A stretch of DNA of 64,000 nucleotides from Siphonodentalium dalli. Lineage: Eukaryota > Mollusca > Scaphopoda > Gadilida > Siphonodentaliidae. Under the pieces are notes generated by a model. The model saw only the letters and a program-made list of their open reading frames with translations, was not told the origin of the DNA and ran no database searches. The DNA lies in contig CP136061.1 in NCBI GenBank assembly GCA_032622095.1, positions 200,066,244 through 200,130,243 on the forward strand, read 5' to 3'. Shown in pieces: positions 11,193 through 23,601 of this stretch; position 1 is the first letter of the stretch; each line of letters begins with the position of its first letter. The translations under genes were made by a program, and so were the position numbers.

Positions 11193-12143
11193 CTATGGAT
11201 TATAGTATATCAATGGAATTTGGTCTGGTTGTTCACCATTAAGGGCTTTCAATGAAGTGTTGGTGATATTATCCTTGTCCATTTTTGCGTTATTCTCAAA
11301 TGTTTGTTTTAAATTTGGTTTCCATCCTGCCCATGCCACGATGGGGTATACCAACACCCGTGGTGCAACCTATTGTTTAAGATTGTTTTAGGATCACATC
11401 GACTGTGAACCAGTAAAATACCGACACATATTTTGAAGCTATATGTTACACATGTTTTAAAGAGTATTTTAAAAGATAGAGTCCAATCGAAAAATATAGA
11501 CATATCACACTCGAACAGCGTAATGTTCTGAAATAGCTCAATTTCTTGTTCCAGTTCATACATGTAGAAACAAATGGGAAAATATGTTCTAGGATAGAAG
11601 CTCATGTCAACTGGTCTCTCTGGCTCAACGCTATTGTTAAATACCCCTCATTAATCATCCAGTTCATAATCATCAACAGTTGTGAGTGACATTGTGCTCA
11701 TAGTTGGAGATACATGGTCATGACACGTGCAGACGAGATTGTCCAGACAAAAAATACTAAATTCTGATTATCTTGAAGGATTGATATTATTATATCTCTT
11801 TGAAGAGGAAATCGTGTGTGCTGTACAATCAAGATGAATCCCTGGTGTACGTGTTGGAAACATCAATACTCTGCCGTAGTAAGACTGGTGTGCTTCAGTC
11901 TAGTCCACAATAAATACGCCATACAATCGCATTAATTTGCTATCTTGGCTTTTCGGAACAGACATTCGCGGATTGCTGAGCCATCGTGTAACTCTAATTC
12001 GTTACTAATTGAGGTCCCGGGGCAACCAGACGCCTACTTCGTCTTCCAGTGTCTCGAGAGAAACAACACTCGCCGACAAACTACAGTAATACGCTAATCC
12101 CCGAGATCTTTCCGATGAATGGCAACAAGCCATATTTCCGACT
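11193..12143. other. No gene seen
   Basis: A 98-codon minus frame (11309-11605) has no recognisable domain. Confidence 0.45.
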
Positions 12144-12212
12144 AAATCCTGAAAAGTTACCCATAATTCTGCTGTGGTTATGGAGTCGATTAATTAGGGC
12201 ATTACTGTACTT
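12144..12212 (-). repeat. Half copy of the 175-bp palindromic repeat
   Basis: aatcctgaaaagttaccca and aattctgctgtggtta match the right half of the units at 23083-23601. A solitary copy 11 kb from the array. Confidence 0.7.
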
Positions 12213-12776
12213 ATACACAATTGTTGATACTAATGTATTTCATGACTTGTGAGAACCGATCAACCGGACCATTATTGAAATGTCAAGACCTGAGTTATTT
12301 CTTCAATGACTGGATTCTAACTAACATCGACATCAATGTAGTCGAGGTCACAATCCTATGTTCTGTTTAACCCTTTCTATACTAAATGGATTATCTCATT
12401 CAGTTACACAAATATTTATTGGGTTGGCATATCATTCATTTGGAGGGGTGTTCGTGTAATAAAAGCAGATGACAGACAGACAGAACAGCACAACAAGAGC
12501 AGAATAATTCATATTCATTGGTGGGAAATCTTTAGATACTAAGTTCAACAAACGACCAATTATTATCTGAACATGTCCTAAGGGAACTATATTTTCCGTC
12601 GCCAGGCCAGCCACAGAGCGCGCAATACAGTTGTATATGGTTGTGAAGCGTCTCAGCCAACGCTGTAAATGTATGCATTTTGCAGCTTCTATTAAGGATT
12701 TTGATTTGTTAAAAAGGCATAAAGCTCTAATTTTTTTCATGTGATATACAAGATCTTCAACTAGTTATGTTGAGAT
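12213..12776. other. No gene seen
   Basis: A 102-codon minus frame (12432-12740) is unrecognised and probably chance. Confidence 0.45.
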
Positions 12777-12876
12777 ATAAGATTTTATAAAACTCGTTTG
12801 ATAAATTTTATTCACAACTAGTCTACGACTCGTTATGAATCAAATGTATCAAACTTGTTTCTCAAAATCTTATATG
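12777..12876. mobile_element. Hairpin MITE-like palindrome
   Basis: About 100 bp with arms of about 38 bp: ataagattttataaaac on the left against ttctcaaaatcttat on the right, with tttgata/tatcaaa further in. Several mismatches, so it is old. Confidence 0.65.
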
Positions 12877-13928
12877 CTGTTAGTATGGCATCATAAAGAT
12901 CGATCGTTACCTAAGAGCAATCAGTGTCTGACGAATCAGCGAATTTGTAGAGACGATTTAGCTTGTGTAATATCATGACTGCGCTGTTCATCTAGTGAGC
13001 GCTGCACGAGTTCATATCCATTACAATATTTCTAAGCAACATCTGTATATAATAATAAAATATGACAATAGTCTCTATTATACACGTGAATGTTATAAGT
13101 ATATACTTATTCTATAATTTTATTTCACTGGTGAACGAATTTATACTGAGCAAGGAGAATGCGTAAAGAGAAATACATAATTATGTATACCTTACATCGT
13201 ATTTAAATTCGTGCAATACTATTTTTTGCCCAGTTTTGAATTCGCGCACTTTGAATTCGCGCACCGCATACGTTCAAACGTCATATGGATATGATCACGT
13301 TTTCTATCGCATGAGACTCATTCACTATGATCACATGTTTTCTATCGCATGAGACTCATACACAGCTTAGTCAAAATTATATGCACTTGCTATTGCATAA
13401 TTGCAGGTAATCGTCCAAAATGCACAATCCAAGAGAAAATTTGAGACAAACGCTCGGAAGTTGTATTGCAATCAACTGAAGACCCACACGCGTATATATG
13501 CATCACTCCGATTGGCTTCTCGTTTGAAGGTTTCAATATTGGACATGGTCCAACGGCGTTCTTCTCAAAGTGTGTCGGGAAAACAAAATGAGAAAGTGAA
13601 GTATGATAAACTAATCAACTATGTTAACTGATGGCATATTGATCACGTGTAAAACCGCCAATCTGGCACAAATATGTGTTATTTAATAATTATTGTATAT
13701 ATCGCACTCGATTGTTTACATTTGTACGTTAGCAGATTGGCGGGAGTAGAACGCAGCTGCCAGCTATATTATTAGATGATATGATGGATAGCTTGCCTTG
13801 AAATAAAAATACCTCAGTTTTAAAGTAAAGTTAGGTGGTCATAAGTTCCGGAGCAGAAATGTAACTTATTTGAGTTAACCCTTTCTTGAACATAACGGCG
13901 CGACTGATAATAAATGCTCAGTTAGCCA
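12877..13928. other. No gene seen
   Basis: Holds an isolated TTAACCCTTTCTTGAACATA (13876), possibly a lone TTAA-element end, and a weak inverted pair ccgccaatct/agattggcgg (about 13657 and 13734). Confidence 0.45.
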
Positions 13929-14072
13929 TACACGTAAATCAGCCCAGTATTTAAGGACATAACTATCTTGTTACTGATAGGATTAGTACAATGCTAGTCG
14001 TACACGTAAATTAGCCCAGTATTTATGGACAAAACTGTCTTGTTATTGATAGGATTAGTTTAATGCTATATA
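13929..14072 (+). repeat. Two-copy 72-bp tandem duplication
   Basis: tacacgtaaatcagcccagt starts at 13929 and recurs with small changes at 14001. Non-coding. Confidence 0.85.
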
Positions 14073-15179
14073 CGACTACAAGAAAGCACACATTCTCTCG
14101 ATTTATTTGCTATTTAGTACACGAGTGTTATATGAAGCTTACCAATATAAAGGTTTTATTGTAACCTGGCTGGATGCTGCTTATATACACATCTGGATCG
14201 TGTTTCTCCCCGCCAAACTGGCAGTTCGTGCAGAATGTGAGGAAAATAATGCTATCTTGCCTATATGAGACCTCAATATATTGTTCGTTATGGTTCTTAA
14301 CGTTTTGCAAGATGTTAATGAAGGCACATATACACCATGATATCCAATTTGGCAGCCGCCATTGAATATACATTAGTGTAGTATTTCATAGTTGCACCAG
14401 AGCGACATATAGTTCTTCTCTATATTCGCAAAGAGACAGTGCACTATACATACATGTACAAGACTTTCTACCATTAATTTGAATATAAATAACAAAATGG
14501 CTGCCAGAAATGGGAGCATCGACCATCCGCCTAGTGTCACTATAAACCGGTTCATTCACACCCCCCGGCCAATCAAATTGCTCCAATTCATGAACAATAT
14601 TTCATAATTGAATCTGTATTTCGACGCGGCCAAATTACAGACTTGAGCTAAATATCACACAGAAATTTACATTAATTGTATAGTAAGCTGAAAGGAGATC
14701 GGAACGGAAGGTGTGAAATTCTAACAATTCGCCATGATAATGATCGCAACAGTCACTCGGGAAGGTAAACCACCGATCATACCATTAGTAGCGATCATAG
14801 AGGGGGTGTGCTGCATGGGTGGGGCCGATTGAATATGCGTTGGTTTGTCGTGATGGGCGGGGTGATTGGAAGTAAACTGAGCATGCGCTTTGGTCTATAT
14901 TACTTGTGCAGACACCCGAGCGTGCTATAACCTATACTTATTCTAAGACGTTTCATATACACGTACGGTGGCACATATGTCGGTAGTTGCCTGTTTTCGT
15001 TTTTGATAGGCATGTATTGTTTGGACAATTACAGGAACAATTAAGGACGTGAGGATTGTACTCTTTCAATTTGAAGAACATTCTTACATAATTAGTCGAA
15101 TGCTTTGCCACGATTTTGCCATTTAATTTTCTAACCCAGGTTACTAGTAAGGCACCGTATACAATTCCGCCCACACAAT
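14073..15179. other. No gene seen
   Basis: Overlapping frames of 60-81 codons on both strands; none recognisable. Confidence 0.45.
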
Positions 15180-15280
15180 CCGTCTGTCTGTATATTTCTC
15201 CAAGGACCCTGTACCTATTTCAACCAAATTTGGTGTGGTGACTCTGGTTACCCTGGCGGAGGTTATAACGTCGCTAGTTT
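15180..15280 (-). repeat. Dispersed repeat, family D
   Basis: Reverse complement of the 9640-9760 copy: caaatttggtgtggtgactc then ggaggttataacg. Confidence 0.7.
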
Positions 15281-15898
15281 TATTTTTATTTTAAAAAAAT
15301 TAATTGAAAAAATGAAAAAATAAATTTGTCTGCTAAAAAATAAATGAAAGTTTTTTTTGCTGAGCAATAGATATAATGATAAAGAAGGAAAGCTAAACAG
15401 TTACAGTAAAGGTCTTGCATTGTGTAGATTTCGGCAATAATCGATGGTTCCAATCTAGAGGTCACCCGGAAGATCCATGTGAAGTTTGGTGACAATCGAA
15501 GGAAGGATGTGGCCTGTAGGGTGTGCCAATGGATTTAGTCAGACAAAGAGTAAAATCCAAGATGGCCGAAAATGATAGAGACGCTGGGGAAACTTGGAAA
15601 ATATTACGTCACAAACATGGCGGTATCGAGAATGCACTTATTTCCGAAAACACACGAGCGCTGCCGGCATCACTCGGAAGATCGGCTGATTAGAAAAATT
15701 AAACCGGAACAGCGAAACGATATCAAATTACGCAAACATATAACCAACAAAACGCGTTTTTAGCGCTATATCGACGAATTAGCTCGGGAATAGTTTGCAT
15801 ATGCATGTTTTGAGAGACCCCCTTTCTCGAATTACGTATACATACATTTTAGGGTTCGAATGAGCCATGTCCGTTTAAACGATCAAAATGTGCACGAA
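15281..15898. other. No gene seen
   Basis: AT-rich. The words ccaagatggc and acaaacatggc occur, but no open frame of note. Confidence 0.45.
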
Positions 15899-16010
15899 GC
15901 GCACACAGGGGCCGCTTCTGCCTAAGATAAAAATATGCCTAAGGCGCACACAGGGGTCGCTTCTGCCTAAGATAAAAATGTGCCTAAGGCGCACACAAGG
16001 GGCTGAAACT
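15899..16010 (+). repeat. 45-bp tandem repeat, about 2.5 copies
   Basis: Units start at 15899, 15944 and 15989 with gcgcacacaggggccgcttc, then tgcctaagataaaaatatgc. Immediately followed by an inverted piece of the family A leader (16025-16080). Confidence 0.85.
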
Positions 16011-16024
16011 TATTTGTACAGTGG

Positions 16025-16080
16025 TCGCAGGCCCGTCCTGCGCTGAATAAAGGCTCCGAAGGGAGCCTGTTTCAGCCAGT
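16025..16080 (+). repeat. Piece of the family A leader, inverted
   Basis: Complement of ggctgaaacaggctccc and agcctttattcagcg, matching the start of the tandem units at 8531 and 8779. Confidence 0.6.
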
Positions 16081-16194
16081 ACGCACATCCTCATTAGTCA
16101 TAATGTCCTAACCGTGCGACAGATAGATTATCAATTTCTTCGGTGGGTACCAATAAATCAATTTAAAAATAGACACTCGGTCAATTGTTTAGTT

Positions 16195-16320
16195 GTATCA
16201 TGCAGCCATCATATATCAGGTAATCCCTTGTTGGTCGATTGATAAGAAGATTATTGTTCGCACTGTACATAATCTGCATGCTAGATCGTTCGAAGTAATA
16301 ATTCACTGCGTACAGTCGAC
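16195..16320 (-). repeat. Dispersed repeat, family B (diverged)
   Basis: Shares the ggtcgattgataagaagatt and atctgcatgctagatcg layout with the copy at 46440-46560. Confidence 0.45.
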
Positions 16321-16445
16321 CAGCCATTCCCTGATGTGCATTCTATTTGATAATTCCGTTCCGTTGGTCGACTGAACGTGGGCGAATTTATCGGGATATA
16401 TTCAAATCACCCCATTCATCAAGTTCTTGGTCTGCAGACAGGGAT

Positions 16446-16896
16446 TTAACCCTTTACCCAACAAAGCGGCCAAAAACGCCCAAATAAAGCTTCAAAAGCC
16501 TAAAATATCTTCGGTCTGTTTCAATAACACCATACAAATATGGATATCATTGGAACCGGTTCATTGACCACATTGTGATGGTTACAGTTATGCCCTGTGC
16601 CAATGCATTCTCTTATATATGCGAGTCGACCATATGTCGCCTCTCATATATAAGAGAATGCATTGGCCTAAAAAAACACTTTTTACCATTTTTTCTTACA
16701 TTCTTTAACAATTTTATAATTCTTTCTTACATTTTTTAACAATTTTTATAATATTTTTCTACATTCTTTGACAATTTTATCATTTTTAATATGTTAAGCC
16801 AATGCATTCTCTTATATATGCGAGGCGACCTATGGTCGACTCGCACATATAAGAGAATGCATTGGCACAGGGCCGTTCTGTTGGGTAAAGGGTTAA
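16446..16896. mobile_element. piggyBac-type MITE (subfamily A, second copy)
   Basis: Same architecture as 7236-7623: TTAA-CCCTTTACCCAAC at 16446 and its complement ending at 16896, with two internal hairpins built on gccaatgcattctctt. The AT-rich spacer is longer here because a ttcttacattctttaaca-type unit is repeated three times (about 16695-16785). Very close to the first copy, so the family was recently active. Confidence 0.88.
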
Positions 16897-17023
16897 CTGG
16901 AGGATTCCGCTTCAGTGGGGAGTTGTCCTCATTATAATTTTCAACTAAACCCCATTGAAACAAACCAAACTTCACGTTCACGCACATACCTGGGTGGTAG
17001 CCTATTTTAAATCAGTAATCTTG

Positions 17024-17090
17024 TGGACATGCATGAGAACATTTTGAGAAGAAAACCTGAAAATTGCATGGATCGGCCCGTTGTGAGAAT
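17024..17090 (+). repeat. Dispersed repeat, family G
   Basis: catgagaacattttgagaag then aaaacctgaaaattgcatgg matches the complement of 19955-20030. The short frames here are chance. Confidence 0.55.
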
Positions 17091-17599
17091 TTGTTTTAAT
17101 CTGAATATGAAATTGAAAATACTAGCTGGCCTCAGCTTTTCAAATGTTGGAATTTCCAAACAGATACCCCCTATAAGTTGGAAAATGTCCAACAAATGGA
17201 CATTTCAGTCCAATATTTTGACTTATAAGTAGGAAAATATGCAAATGTTGATCTAAAAAAAACAAATTCCCCACTAATCAAAATCAAACTGTGAGAAAAA
17301 AATCAATTTTTGCTGGTGTGAAATTTCCAACTAATGTTGTGTCGGGTATGAAATTTCCAATTGTTCGAAATTTTGACAAAAGCTGGAGGCGAGATACCGC
17401 TCCAACCTCCCTTATCGCGACATCTCTGTCATCATGTCACCAACTGCATTCTCGATGGCGATATTAGTGCTAACTCATTTGACGTTCTGTGCAATCTTAG
17501 CTATCCGTAGTAAGCTCAAATAACATCTGAGATTTATTTTCTGCAACATATCACTTTACTCAGTTCGAAACTGGTCCACATATATCATGTAAACAGTCC
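17091..17599. other. No gene seen
   Basis: Contains loose repeats of gaaatttccaact and ttggaaa words; no gene. Confidence 0.45.
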
Positions 17600-19600
17600 A
17601 GTTATATTGAGCTACGACATCGGTGTGCTGTTTAGATTGGCAATCACTGTACTCGTCGTCGTGAATCACGAGCTTCCCGCGAAATAAGATCGCCATTCAC
17701 AACCGATAGGCATCGCTGTCTGCAGAAGAAAGAAACAAAGCCTCGTCAAGCTAGAAGTACACAATGAAGCCAGTCGCCAAAATAATTATCTATTTGGATA
17801 GCGATAACGTCCCAGGATGGTGCATATCGCGCCGACTTTGGTTCGATTTGATAGGACCAAATCGAAAGTGATGCCTATCAGCGAGCTCATCAACCGGTTG
17901 TCGCATTTCATAAATCCAAAGAGGTGGACATGGAAGCGGTTTGAAATGAAGGGGTCGTGTTTGATGTCAGATCCAAATCTAAGAACCCCTCTTCCCCATC
18001 AGGATTACATCTATCAAATCATCCATGATAACAACGAACTGAATTTTCACCACATATATGACCTGGCATTTATACCTGTATTGCCACAATATATCACGAG
18101 AGTCGGGCCGGACGTTGTGACTGGTAATAGTATTGACAATAAACAGGCCGTGATTATCGTATTGTTGGAAATGAGAACACAAGTGAAGTTTTAAGTGACT
18201 GTATATAATCGAGTTGTAAAATTGGTACGAAATAATAATGGTGCGTTTTCGTCAAAACTCAATCCGTAGTCGTTTTGCGAAAGGACTTGTTGGCCATAAG
18301 GACTACCAATAGCTATATATTCGTAATTGTAAGGATGCGAAATATCTCTATTGTGCTACGACCGCGGTGTGCTTTTTAGACTGTAGTCGTCGTTGTGAAT
18401 CATGCTCGAGCTTCCCGTGAAATAAGATCGCTATTCACAACGGATAGCCATCGCTGACTGCAGACTACACAAAGCCTCGCAGTAGCTTACACTGGTGTAA
18501 ATGTTTTCCATAGGCCTCAGTGCTAACGTTTTAGCGTATGCTGTTGGCTATATAAATATTGGGTCCAAATTTTCTTTTAAATCTGAAAAATTGACATTTG
18601 GGGAAACTTTTTACACAAAAAAGCATGTCTGTCTAGCAGGGAATTCGCCTTTTAATCTTGTGTTTTCGTAACTAGTGTCAGATCCGCATAAAAAAACACT
18701 GTCATATTTTAGACCACACCAAAAAATTCAAACATCACTACAAAGGGTTAATTCCTGTGACAATGGCTATTTTACCTATGGGAAATCATAGGAACGAGGT
18801 GTGATGATTTGTTTATGCCAAAAGCACACAAGGCTATTGACCAATCAGGGCCCAGTGTCTATTTTATTCTCTCCTATATATTCCTCCCGCATCCGCTAGA
18901 TGTCACTCGGAACCTTATTTACACCAGTGTAACCAGTAATTGTCAAGCTATAGAAGTACACTGTGATGCCAGTTGCCATTTTTTTTATATCTATTTGGGT
19001 GGCGAACACGTCTCGCGTAAACTTTGGTTCGATTTGATAGGACCAAATCAGAAGTGATGACAATCAGCGAGCACATCATCCGTATATGTCGCATTTTGTA
19101 AACACAAAGAGAAGGCATGTGAAGCCGAAATCTCATTCAAATCTAATCGCGGGCTGGAAGGGTCATGAAATGATGGCGTCGTGGTTGATGTCAGATCCAA
19201 ATCTAGGAACCCCTTTTCCCCCATCAGCTATTACATATATCAGGTCATCCATGATAACAACGAACTGAGTTTCCACAACATATGGCCTGGCATGTATACT
19301 TGTATTGCCACACTATATCACGAGTCCCGGGTCGTAAGTTGTGATTGGTCGTAAATAAACATGTCATGATTATCGCATTGTTGCAGATGAGACAAGTGAA
19401 GTTTTAAGGGACTCTATACCAAACACGCGCTTTGAGTTGTAAAAGTGGTACGAAATATTGATCGTGAGTCTTCGTCAAAAACTCTTATCCGTAGTCATTT
19501 TGCGAAAGGACTTTTTGGCCATACGGATAGACTTACGACTACCAATAGCTACCCGTATTCGTCACCATAATTGTAAGGATGCGAAAGATCTCTGATACAC
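17600..19600 (+). repeat. Tandem segmental duplication
   Basis: Copy 1 runs from about 17600 to 18357 and copy 2 from about 18358 to 19600. Both contain gctacgac(a/c), tcacgagcttcccg-type, ggttcgatttgataggacca, gatgtcagatccaaatct and ttttgcgaaaggactt words in the same order. Copy 2 is longer because a MITE sits in it (18485-18933). The 125-codon frame in copy 1 (17817-18194) is not kept in copy 2, which shifts frame after the shared segment, so neither copy appears protein-coding. Confidence 0.8.
18485..18933. mobile_element. MITE inserted in the tandem duplication
   Basis: Ends are ttacactggtgtaaat (18487) and its complement atttacaccagtgtaa (to 18932), flanked by cagta on both sides (18480-18484 and 18934-18938). 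Copy 1 of the surrounding duplication lacks the element (gcctcgtcaagctagaag near 17742), giving a natural empty site. No coding capacity. Confidence 0.85.
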
Positions 19601-19954
19601 AAATCCCATATCATAGTCGTTATGTTTTGCGAAATTATTTGTTTACGGTACGAATAACTAAACGTATCCGTTAATCTATATATCTGTGAGTTGCGTAGCA
19701 TTTCTAATAGCGAGGTTTCGAGTGTGACGCGGATAGAGTGATTCAGAATTACTCTACCGATCGCAGTTCCATGGGACGCTAAATGAGTTATCATTAATAT
19801 CGTCCTGCAGACAGGGACGTGGCGACAGATTTTTTGTTTGGTGTCTCACCCGCCCCCCTTTGGTGAAATTTTTTTTTAGACTCAAACGATCATCAGGTTG
19901 CATATCTACAACACTTGTAAAGTTTGAGGCCAGTGTAGTTGCTATAGGATTTTG
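19601..19954. other. No gene seen
   Basis: Contains cgtatccgtt and ctgtgagttgc words, also present near 20510 and 46670, as loose dispersed repeats. Confidence 0.45.
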
Positions 19955-20030
19955 CAATTTTCTCAGACCGGACCGAACCATGTACTTTTCAGGTTTTCAT
20001 TTCAAAATTTCCACATGCATGGCGACATAT
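19955..20030 (-). repeat. Dispersed repeat, family G
   Basis: Inverted relative to 17024-17090; shares aaaacctgaaaag and catggttcggtcc on the minus strand. Confidence 0.55.
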
Positions 20031-20279
20031 CCATTTAGAATAGGTTATCATGCACCCAGCCATTAGAAGGAGCAGTTGGGGAAAATCAATGTCCAAGGGG
20101 GTGCAGTTGGAAATGGTGGTTACCCCAAAATGAACCACTCTGGTCACGGAGAAGGTGATGAATGTGATGGTTTGAATATTTTCCGATAAATTCGTGCCCA
20201 CGTTAGATCGACCAACGGAACTATCAGACATAATGCACAGCAAGTCATTGTGGCTGGTTAACTGCACGCGGTGAATTTC

Positions 20280-20400
20280 CGCTTGGCCGATCTAGCATAC
20301 GGATTATGTACAGCGCGAACGATAATCTCTTATCAATCGGCCAATTGGGGATAGTTGTCCAAAGCCTGATAAATTATGGCTGTGTGATACATTTTTACCC
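20280..20400 (+). repeat. Dispersed repeat, family B
   Basis: ggccaattggggatagttgt and a gcctgata stretch match 2929-2957. Confidence 0.6.
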
Positions 20401-22189
20401 AATTTTGGGTAGACACACCGAAGAAATTGATACTCAATACGTCACACGGTTAGGAATTTAGAAAGTGCGCTTAATTTGATTACGTGGTATCCTATCCGTC
20501 GCCCTAAACGTATCCGTTGCTCGATCCGTGAGTTACGACAACTCTATTATCTGTGGTATGCTGGCGAAAAACCACGAGGAAAGGATATTTACATATAACG
20601 GGTTTATTACATTAAGTTTTTGTTGAACAATATCCACATGTAACATTTTTTGTCCATTCGTGTTTTTTTCCGAAGTTGTGGTGCGTATATAGGTCCTTAC
20701 CCATCCCTGGTTCTTCGCCGTCGTAGACGTGATGTCATTGATATGTTGTATATTCGCAATGGGACGAAGGGCATCTACATTCTACATGTTTTGTTTGGTC
20801 ATCGCAGAAAAATCATCGATACCAAATATGGATCTCTGTATTGTGTGGTCTTGTCATGTTCTAATGATCATTAGTATGCTCATTAGGCAGCATTTCAGTC
20901 GTTTATCAAACTGCAGTTCACAGAAAGGTATTATGATAATTCCTTTCACGAAATCATGCATGCACTGATCAGCTTATTTATACGAAGCCCAGCATAATCT
21001 TCAAACGCATGATGATGGAAGAATTGGTTGAGAATTACTCGGAAATTATTGAATGTTAAAACTTGTATTGCTTTGACTATTATCCATTCATGAAGGAAAA
21101 CTAATTTATCCTTAGGCTAATCTCAATCTCATTTTCGATTTTCTTTTATTTTCTAATAATGATTTCATGTAATAGAATGGCATCTCGTCAAGCTTACTCA
21201 ATAACCAATATTGAAATCAGCAATTCAAACTTGATGATCAAATTAACCTTTTGGGAATGTATGCAGTTATATCGGAATAAAATGCAATATAAGAAATTAA
21301 TGACATATACATCATGGAATGATTTAATACCATTTTAATTTTAGGATACATGAATGTGATCAGAGTTGGAATTAATATGCAGTTTGGGGGTATGTAGGAA
21401 GACGACCAGGTGGTCATGCTACCTCCGAATAATAGTATTTATTTACCATTTCCTATGAAATTCCCTGATACAATTGGCGATAACGAATTGGCTGTAAAAC
21501 CATCTGCATCGTTACTGCAGTTGCGATAAAATGCGCATATGACGTCATTCACTGGTTAAAAATCACGAATGAACTGACGTCATATCAATCGTGTGAAAAA
21601 TCAAAACAACATTCCAACGTATATTCTTGCGTACTATAAGAAAATAATTCCCAGGTTTTGACATTAGTTCATTGCCTCCGATCATGAATACTATTGTATA
21701 ACATATCACAACGTAACTGATATCTATTTGTTAAGTATTTATTATTCAATTATATATATAAACAAGAAATTCAATTAATTGAGGAAAAACACCCACTATC
21801 CCGAGTGGTAATGATAAGCTATTGGAGGGTCTACTAGTTCGCATGCAAAATAGCATAATAACATTGAATGTCTCAATGACATCAACAGCTTGAAGATGGG
21901 AATAACCCACCATATATGGTAGACATTCAACCAGGCTCTGCTTAAGTTTGTTAATTGATGACTGATGTACATGTACAATACACACAAATAGTAATAACAA
22001 TTAACGTTATGATTGTGAAACTAACCATGATAGAATATTGACAGTAAGGTGGTATTAACTACTACGAGTACTATTAGTAACAATAGTACTAATTTTCTAG
22101 CATAATATATGTGTAGGGCCTACATGATGTATGGGAAATATTAAAGGACAAAACAATAGTTACAATACAATTATAATTTTTTTTTAATT
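20401..22189. other. No gene seen
   Basis: AT-rich. Holds a small hairpin with TGACGTCA in each arm (21539-21587). Frames of up to 84 codons are unrecognised. Confidence 0.45.
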
Positions 22190-22660
22190 AAGCGCAAGAA
22201 GAGCTAATTGTGCTTAAGTGCAATATGGGAATCTCTATTGTGCTTAAGCGCAATATGGAAGTATTTAACTGTGTTTAAGCGCAATGATGGAATTTTCATA
22301 TTGCGCGTAGATAATAAAACTCAATAATGTATCTCTTAATAAGGAATATATTATATAGTGTACATACATTCCCTGTAATTCAGGTGGTGTAGTCCATTCG
22401 CATGGTACAATGGGTGGAACAAATATAGGATTATTCTACTATTTACACAAGGGCGATCTAATGAGATATATATTAATTGCGTAATATGGATGTAATTTCG
22501 CTTAGGTGTAACAAGGAATGTCTTATTACACTTAAGCGCTATAAGAATATTCCTTATTGCACAGGAATATCATATTGTGCTTAAGTGCAATAAGGTATCT
22601 CTAACTTCGCTTAAGCACAATAACATAAGGAATTTTCTTATTGGGCTTGAGCGCAATTAG
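22190..22660. repeat. Cluster of ATTGCGCTTAAGCGCAAT-like palindromes
   Basis: About ten whole or half copies of ttgtgcttaagtgcaata and close variants, irregularly spaced at about 20-60 bp. The shared ideal form is an 18-bp perfect palindrome. A second cluster lies at 52998-53375. Function unknown; could be protein-binding sites or a decayed satellite. Confidence 0.75.
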
Positions 22661-23082
22661 TTATTCGGTTAGTTAAATAATATGTTATTCGATATGTTTT
22701 TTTTTCATTACCGTGCAGCATTAATTAGAGATTCCTTAAGTTATTGCAGTTAATCGAAATTCTATATTAAATGTCAATGTGGTTTCCCATAGAGATCATC
22801 AACGATGTCTATGCGCAAGGGACCCCCGCCAATCTTCTCTGTTGGGATTCCATTTGTTGGCTTATTAAATATGCAAATATTCTTAAGATAGGTCGGGTTT
22901 TGGATCCCAGTTAATGAAAATATCATTGAAATAATCGGTTCACCCCAATAAACATCCATCTATTCAATATACATGTTTTTGGAGCAGAATTAGGCAGTCC
23001 ATATTGGACGCCATCGTGGAATTTATTTTTTTTGGTTTAATTTTCTCACATATTTATTAGTTATGTGGATGGAGTTCTCACT
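22661..23082. other. No gene seen
   Basis: A 61-codon minus frame (22774-22959) reads like ordinary protein but has no recognisable family. Confidence 0.4.
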
Positions 23083-23601
23083 AAACCTCACATCCTTATA
23101 TTGGTTACAGTAATGCCCAAAGTAATTGACCACTTACCCACATCAGAATTATTGTAAATGTTTCAGGATTTAAAATCCTGAAAAATTACCAATAATTCTG
23201 CTGTGGTTAAGTGGTCAATTACTTTGGACATTACTGTATGAGGATTGAGTTTTCATTAAACCTCACATCCTTATATTGGTTACAGCAATGCCCAAAGTAA
23301 TTGACCACTTGTCCACAGCAGAATTATGGGTAATTTTTCAGCATTTAAAATCCTGACAAATTACCCATTATTCTGCTGTGGTTAAGTGGTCAATTACTTT
23401 GAACATTGCTGTATGAGGATTGAGTTATTATTAAACCTCATATCCTTATATTGGTTACAGTAATGCCCAACGTAATTCACCACTTAACCACAGCATACTT
23501 ATGGGTAATTTTTCAGGATTTAAAATCCTGAACAAATACCCATTATTCTGCTGTGGTTAAGTTATCAATTACTTTGGACATTACTGTATGTAGATGGAGT
23601 T
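23083..23601. repeat. Three tandem 175-bp palindromic units
   Basis: Units start at 23083, 23258 and 23433 with aaacctcacatccttatatt. Each folds on itself: cagtaatgcccaaagtaatt pairs with aattactttggacattactg around a ttcaggatttaaaatcctga centre. The third unit ends at 23601, followed by the start of a fourth. A lone half unit is at 12144. Confidence 0.9.

Noticed and set aside
17817-18194. 125-codon open frame
   Set aside because: Lies in a duplicated segment; the second copy does not keep the frame and no domain is recognisable.
21539-21587. Hairpin with two TGACGTCA (CRE-like) sites
   Set aside because: No gene nearby; an 8-mer pair in a small palindrome is weak evidence of regulation.
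22774-22959. 61-codon minus frame with ordinary-looking composition
   Set aside because: Too short and unrecognised to call a gene.
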